Source of the DNA: Bacteroidales bacterium UBA1745
GTDB taxonomy: Bacteria > Bacteroidota > Bacteroidia > Bacteroidales > UBA932
Length of the DNA stretch: 55,645 bases
NCBI GenBank assembly: GCA_002314885.1
Contig: DCHT01000064.1
Span: 24,538-80,182 of the forward strand
Reading direction: 5' to 3'
Part shown: in pieces, positions 51,987 to 55,645 of the stretch
Layout: every line of letters starts with the position of its first letter
How positions within the stretch are numbered: the first letter of the stretch is position 1
Notes under the pieces: generated by a model
The model's database searches: none
Seen by the model: only the letters and a program-made list of their open reading frames with translations
What the model was told of the DNA's origin: nothing
Made by a program: the position numbers and the translations under genes

Positions 51987-53214
51987 AGCATACGAAATCG
52001 CCCGCGAACGCTACGCGGAGCTTGGCATCGACACCGAACAGGTGCTCGCACAACTTCAGAATTTCCATCTTTCAATGCACTGCTGGCAGGCCGACGACGT
52101 GGCCGGCTTCGAAAGTGCAGGTGACCTCACCGGCGGCATCCAGGCCACTGGCAACTATCCAGGCAAGGCCCGCAACATCGATGAGCTCCGTGCGGACATC
52201 CTCAAGGCCAAGAGCCTCATCCCTGGTTCTCACCGCCTCAATCTCCACGAGATCTACGGCGAGTTCGGCGGCAAGTATGTGGACCGCGACCAGGTGGGCG
52301 TGGAGCACTTCCAGGGCTGGATCGATTGGTCCAAGGAGACAGGCACTCCGCTCGATTTCAACTCCACTTCCTTCTCGCATCCGAAGAGCGGCAACCTCAG
52401 CCTCTCTTCTCCTGACGCCGAAATCCGCGCTTTCTGGGTGGAGCACACCAAGCGCTGCCGCGACATCGCCGACGCAATGGGCAAGGCCCAGGGCGACCCT
52501 TGCATTATGAATGTGTGGGTGCACGACGGCTGCAAGGACTTCTCCGTGAACCATATGATGTACCGCGAGTACCTCAAGGACTCCCTCGACAAGATCTTCG
52601 CTGAGAAGAAGGAGAATATGAAGGACTGCATCGAAGGCAAGGTCTTCGGCATTGGCCTCGAGAGCTTCACCGTTGGTTCCCACGACTTCTACACCGCCTA
52701 CGCGGCCAAGAACAACAAGATACTCACCATCGATACCGGTCATTACCATCCTACCGAGTCACCTGCCGAGAAGGTGTCTGCTGTGCTCCAGTTCGTGCCT
52801 GAACTGATGCTCCACGTGAGCCGTCCGGTACGCTGGGATTCCGACCACGTAACTTTGATGGATGACCCGACTCTCGAACTCTTCTCCGAGATCGTACGCG
52901 CCGGCGCTATGGACCGCGTGCACTACGGTCTCGACTATTTCGACGGTGCCATCAACCGCATCGGTGCCTACGTAATCGGCTCCCGCGCTGCCCAGAAGTG
53001 TATGCTCCGCGCCCTCCTCGAACCTACCGAGCTCATCCGCAAATGGGAACTCGCCGGCGAGACCTACAAGGTGCTGGCCCTCCTCGAGGAGGCCAAGACT
53101 ATGCCTTGGGGCGCTGTGTACGACGAATTCTGCGAGCGCAACAACGTGCCTGCAGGCAGCGCATATATGGCTGAGATCGACAGATATGCCGCAGAGGTAA
53201 CTTCAAAACGATAG
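51979..53214 (+). CDS. rhaI: L-rhamnose isomerase
   Basis: A 411-residue enzyme that converts L-rhamnose to L-rhamnulose. It has FHLSMHCWQADDVAGFE, GGIQATGNYPGKARN, KSLIPGSHRLNLHEIYGEF, and the metal-binding region DTGHYHPTESPAEKVSAVLQF and HVSRPVRWDSDHV. Start ATG 51979 lies inside the end of rhaB, showing translational coupling; an in-frame ATG at 51955 lies deeper in rhaB and was rejected. rhaA is the name used for this activity in enteric bacteria; rhaI is the Bacteroides usage. Confidence 0.94.
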   Translation: MSKAYEIARERYAELGIDTEQVLAQLQNFHLSMHCWQADDVAGFESAGDLTGGIQATGNYPGKARNIDELRADILKAKSLIPGSHRLNLHEIYGEFGGKYVDRDQVGVEHFQGWIDWSKETGTPLDFNSTSFSHPKSGNLSLSSPDAEIRAFWVEHTKRCRDIADAMGKAQGDPCIMNVWVHDGCKDFSVNHMMYREYLKDSLDKIFAEKKENMKDCIEGKVFGIGLESFTVGSHDFYTAYAAKNNKILTIDTGHYHPTESPAEKVSAVLQFVPELMLHVSRPVRWDSDHVTLMDDPTLELFSEIVRAGAMDRVHYGLDYFDGAINRIGAYVIGSRAAQKCMLRALLEPTELIRKWELAGETYKVLALLEEAKTMPWGAVYDEFCERNNVPAGSAYMAEIDRYAAEVTSKR

Positions 53215-53217
53215 ACT

Positions 53218-54006
53218 ATGCTCAAGGAAATAGAACAGACCGCCGAGGTCGCCGGATATCTCTGGCAGAAAGGCTGGGCAGAACGCAACGGCGGCAACAT
53301 CACCGTCAATGTCACCGACAGCCTGGACGAGGCCACCAAGGCCCTTCCAGCCATTGCCGGACCGTTTGAAATCGGTATCGAACTGCCTCATCTGAAAGGT
53401 AAGTTCTTCTATTGCAAGGGCACAGGCAAGCGAATGCGCGACCTCGCCCGTGACCCTATGGCCAACGGCAGCATAATCCGCATCTGCGACGACTGCGCCT
53501 CCTACGAGATAATCGCGGACCAGCCGGTGAAACCGACTTCGGAACTTCCGTCCCACCTGGCTCTGCACAACTATCTCATCGGCAGCGGCAGCAACTACAA
53601 GGCCTCCCTCCACACCCATCCTATCGAACTGGTGGCAATGTCCCACAGCAAGGAGTGGCTGGATGCCGAGCACCTCACCAGGACCCTCTGGTCTATGATT
53701 CCTGAGACTCTCGCCTTTGCTCCGCTAGGAATCGGAGTCGTGCCTTACGAACTGCCGTCATCGGTGAAACTGGCCGACGCCACCCTCGAGCAGATCCGCA
53801 AGTACGACGTGGTCCTCTGGGAAAAGCACGGCACAGTCGCCGTCGGTACCGACATTATGGATGCCTTCGATCAGACCGACGTGCTCAACAAAGCCGCCTG
53901 CATCTATATGAGCGCCCGCAATATGGGCTTCATCCCGGACGGTATGACCGACGCCGCGATGAAGGAAGTGCAGGACGTCTTCAATTTGCCTAAAACTAGA
54001 AACTGA
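53218..54006 (+). CDS. rhaD: Rhamnulose-1-phosphate aldolase
   Basis: A 262-residue class II zinc aldolase that splits L-rhamnulose-1-phosphate into DHAP and L-lactaldehyde. Motifs are WAERNGGNITVNV, FYCKGTGKRMRDL, KPTSELPSHLALHNYL, the zinc ligands in SLHTHPIELVAMSH and LWEKHGTVAVG. It starts three bases after the isomerase stop. A lactaldehyde reductase or dehydrogenase, often encoded nearby, is not in this window. Confidence 0.94.
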   Translation: MLKEIEQTAEVAGYLWQKGWAERNGGNITVNVTDSLDEATKALPAIAGPFEIGIELPHLKGKFFYCKGTGKRMRDLARDPMANGSIIRICDDCASYEIIADQPVKPTSELPSHLALHNYLIGSGSNYKASLHTHPIELVAMSHSKEWLDAEHLTRTLWSMIPETLAFAPLGIGVVPYELPSSVKLADATLEQIRKYDVVLWEKHGTVAVGTDIMDAFDQTDVLNKAACIYMSARNMGFIPDGMTDAAMKEVQDVFNLPKTRN

Positions 54007-54013
54007 TTATAGT

Positions 54014-54736
54014 ATGAAACAACGTTTACCTTTATTCGCGATCGTGGCTGTCGCATTTACTTTCCTGGCATCCTGTCAGCCAGAGCAGGTGCCCGAGGAG
54101 TTGCCTGGACCATCAGCAGTTGACCTTGGTCTCTCTGTCAAGTGGTATTCGTGTAACCTCGGAGCTTCATCTCCGGAGGAATATGGCCTATATTACCAAT
54201 GGGGTGACACCCAGGGTTATGGTTTAGACACTTCAGATGGTAAATGTTTCTACTGGTACGACACTAAATTCTACACCACCTACAAGTGGTGCGATGGTTC
54301 GCAAACTACATTGACCAAGTATAACACCAAGTCGGATTATGGTACGGTTGACAACATAACCGTCCTTGAGCTGGAGGACGATGCCGCAAGGGCTGCCCTT
54401 GGCGACAACTGGCGTCTACCGACTAGTGTGGAGTGGGCTGAACTCACGAATAAGAGCAATTGTTCCTGGACGTGGACCACGATCAATGGGGTCAATGGCT
54501 ATAAGGTTCAATCATTGAAGTCAGGTTATACTCGCAAATGGATATTCCTTCCTGCTGCCGGCTGTCGTTTTTCTAACTCTTCTAACGAGGTCGGAACCCG
54601 TGGCAGATACTTTTCCTCGACCCTCGCTGTGGATTCCCCGCATATGGTACGCAGCTTCAGCTTCAATTCGGAACATCTTTACGCGCCAACCGAGCTCCGT
54701 TGCTACGGTCTACCTATCCGTCCCGTCTCAGAATAG
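54014..54736 (+). CDS. Lipoprotein with Fibrobacter-type major paralogous domain
   Basis: A 240-residue lipoprotein (VAFTFLASC). The mature part has the FISUMP-like pattern: VDLGLSVKWYSCNLGASSPEEYGLYYQWGD, ALGDNWRLPTSVEWAELTNK, IFLPAAGCRF and ELRCYGLPIRPV. Such domains are abundant in surface proteins of gut Bacteroidales; their binding partners are unknown. It lies seven bases after rhaD and before the terminator, so it is carried on the rhamnose transcript. Its codons are more A/T-rich than the rha genes, suggesting a separate origin. Confidence 0.8.
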   Translation: MKQRLPLFAIVAVAFTFLASCQPEQVPEELPGPSAVDLGLSVKWYSCNLGASSPEEYGLYYQWGDTQGYGLDTSDGKCFYWYDTKFYTTYKWCDGSQTTLTKYNTKSDYGTVDNITVLELEDDAARAALGDNWRLPTSVEWAELTNKSNCSWTWTTINGVNGYKVQSLKSGYTRKWIFLPAAGCRFSNSSNEVGTRGRYFSSTLAVDSPHMVRSFSFNSEHLYAPTELRCYGLPIRPVSE

Positions 54737-54739
54737 AAT

Positions 54740-54772
54740 AATCCCCGCCACAATCGCTTGTAGCGGGGATTT
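54740..54772. terminator. Bidirectional terminator between the rhamnose operon and tRNA-Arg
   Basis: AATCCCCGC (54740-54748) pairs with GCGGGGATT (54763-54771). After one mismatch ACAA/TTGT extends the stem around loop TCGC. It ends the rha operon and, on the other strand, the tRNA-Arg transcript, where TTATTC follows. Confidence 0.75.
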
Positions 54773-54775
54773 CTG

Positions 54776-54849
54776 TGATCTGGTTGGGATTCGAACCCAA
54801 GACCCACAGCTTAGAAGGCTGTTGCTCTATCCAGCTGAGCTACCAGACC
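54776..54849 (-). tRNA. tRNA-Arg (UCU)
   Basis: A complete 74-nt cloverleaf on the minus strand: acceptor GGTCTGG/CCAGATC (one G-T pair), anticodon stem ACAGC/GCTGT with loop CTTCTAA and anticodon TCT, T stem TTGGG/CCCAA with loop TTCGAAT, and discriminator A at 54776. CCA is not encoded. It reads AGA and AGG codons. Confidence 0.95.
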
Positions 54850-54880
54850 GAACCTTTGGGGACGGATTTCCGTCGGGCTG

Positions 54881-54911
54881 CAAAGATAGGGCATATTTTT
54901 CGTTACGCAAA
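54881..54911 (-). promoter_or_regulatory. Promoter of tRNA-Arg
   Basis: The minus strand carries TTTG (54908-54911), 19 nt, then TATCTTTG (54881-54888). This is a textbook Bacteroidetes -33/-7 promoter. A small GACGG/CCGTC hairpin (54861-54874) lies in the leader. Confidence 0.7.
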
Positions 54912-54919
54912 TTTTTTCG

Positions 54920-54934
54920 CCCCCTAAGAGGGGG
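54920..54934. other. Strong GC hairpin between tRNA-Arg and the response regulator
   Basis: CCCCCT pairs with AGGGGG around loop AAG. It lacks a T-run on either strand, so it is not a standard terminator. It sits upstream of both divergent promoters and may simply separate them. Confidence 0.35.
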
Positions 54935-54945
54935 AAAATCCCTAA

Positions 54946-54975
54946 TTGGCTTTTTGGAGGGAAATCTTAAATTTG
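54946..54975 (+). promoter_or_regulatory. Promoter of the LuxR-type response regulator
   Basis: TTG (54946-54948), 19 nt, then TAAATTTG (54968-54975, exact TAnnTTTG). The ATG is 20 nt downstream. Confidence 0.55.
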
Positions 54976-54995
54976 CGAGATAATACTACGAGAAT

Positions 54996-55634
54996 ATGTC
55001 AGAAAAACTGAGAATCATCATCGCTGATGACCATCCTATCTTCCTTCTGGGGCTCAAGACTATGATGTCAGGGCTCGACGGAATCGAGGTCGTGGGCACT
55101 GCCAGGAACGGCGCCGAAGCCATTGAGATATGCCGCGAACTCAAGCCGGACGTGGCCCTGCTGGATATCGTGATGCCTGTGGCCGACGGTATCGAGGCCG
55201 CTAAGACGATCATCGCTGAGGAGATGGACACCCGCGTGCTGATGCTGTCCGCCGACACGACTACCGCGACAGTCGAGACCCTGCTGAACCTGGGCGTCGA
55301 CGGCTTCATCTCCAAGAACACTTCGGCGACCGAAATCGCCAACGCAGTGGCCTCAGTGGCCGGTGGATATAACTACTACGGAACCGATATCGCCCGTATA
55401 ATCGAGCGTCTGCACTCCGCCAAGAACGTCGCCAACTCCGTATTCACCCCTCGCGAACTTGACGTCATCCAGCTCTCCTGCCAGGGACTGCAGTACAAGG
55501 AAATCGCTGACAAGCTCAACATCAAGACCAAGACCGTCGACAACATCAAGGCCAACATCTTCCACAAACTGGGCATCAACAACACTGTGGAACTTGTAAG
55601 ATATGCCCTGAAGAATGGTATAATTTCCATATAA
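54996..55634 (+). CDS. LuxR/NarL-type response regulator
   Basis: A 212-residue regulator. The receiver (1-120) has IIIADDHPIFLLGL, phospho-acceptor D57 in VALLDIVMP and a conserved Lys in GFISKNTS. The C-terminal LuxR helix-turn-helix starts FTPRELDVIQLSCQGLQYKEIADKLNIKTKTVDNIKANIF. No kinase gene lies next to it within the window; one could follow beyond the end. Targets are unknown. Confidence 0.92.
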   Translation: MSEKLRIIIADDHPIFLLGLKTMMSGLDGIEVVGTARNGAEAIEICRELKPDVALLDIVMPVADGIEAAKTIIAEEMDTRVLMLSADTTTATVETLLNLGVDGFISKNTSATEIANAVASVAGGYNYYGTDIARIIERLHSAKNVANSVFTPRELDVIQLSCQGLQYKEIADKLNIKTKTVDNIKANIFHKLGINNTVELVRYALKNGIISI

Positions 55635-55645
55635 ATTGCTACCTT

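Noticed and set aside
54920..54934. Terminator between tRNA-Arg and the response regulator
   Set aside because: The hairpin is strong, but it is upstream of both divergent genes and has no T-run on either strand.

Overview
The window reads as chromosomal DNA of a member of the Bacteroidales (Bacteroidota), probably a gut or rumen glycan degrader of moderately high GC. Support comes from a complete SusC/SusD/SusE/SusF outer-membrane glycan uptake set, many short lipoproteins with a Cys after the signal peptide, fimbrillin-like surface proteins, few Shine-Dalgarno sequences, and repeated -7 promoter elements of the TAnnTTTG type. No plasmid, phage, transposase, integrase or CRISPR array was seen. 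Genus and species cannot be set from sequence reading alone.

Layout. 1-7.5 kb: the 3' end of tRNA-Met(CAU), an isolated Stealth-type phosphotransferase, a long-chain acyl-CoA synthetase, a DUF2147 protein, and a coupled pair made of a DUF5723-like outer-membrane protein and a large unrecognised lipoprotein. 7.6-16.4 kb: an accessory locus with a PqqD-like protein, an NTP_transf_5 nucleotidyltransferase, an HPr-kinase-like enzyme, a 51-residue peptide, a 1113-residue fimbrillin/DUF4906-like surface protein carrying a discoidin domain, and a fimbrillin-GH16 fusion. The two large surface genes are visibly richer in A/T than their surroundings. 16.6-22.3 kb: a lipoprotein serpin, malQ, rmuC and a D-2-hydroxyacid dehydrogenase.

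22.3-43.5 kb: a starch utilisation locus. A LytS/LytTR two-component pair is divergent from one long same-strand run: inner-membrane sugar transporter, SusC, SusD, two SusE/F-type glycan-binding lipoproteins, a GH53 endo-galactanase, a BACON-GH13 amylase, a CotH-family kinase-like lipoprotein, a second GH13, a SusA-like GH13 and a SusB-like GH97. The expected flow is surface binding and cutting, TonB-dependent import, periplasmic trimming to glucose and maltose, then inner-membrane transport and cytoplasmic MalQ. The promoter regions of malQ and of the transporter/Sus operon share a 37-bp element with two TCGTC half-sites 21 bp apart, at almost the same distance from the -7 box. This is the layout expected of a LytTR-type binding site and suggests that the adjacent two-component system controls both.

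43.6-55.6 kb: an alkaline phosphatase/triphosphate tunnel metalloenzyme pair; a deaminase/FAD oxidoreductase/TSCPD operon; an endonuclease-exonuclease-phosphatase protein; an AraC-family regulator that appears to have lost its sensor domain; a rhamnose catabolic operon (rhaB, an L-rhamnose isomerase gene, rhaD) led by a sodium:alanine-type symporter instead of a rhamnose permease and ending in a small lipoprotein; tRNA-Arg(UCU); and a LuxR-type response regulator. No gene-free stretch exceeds 300 bases; the longest are about 250 bases (16341-16594) and 230 bases (48991-49221).
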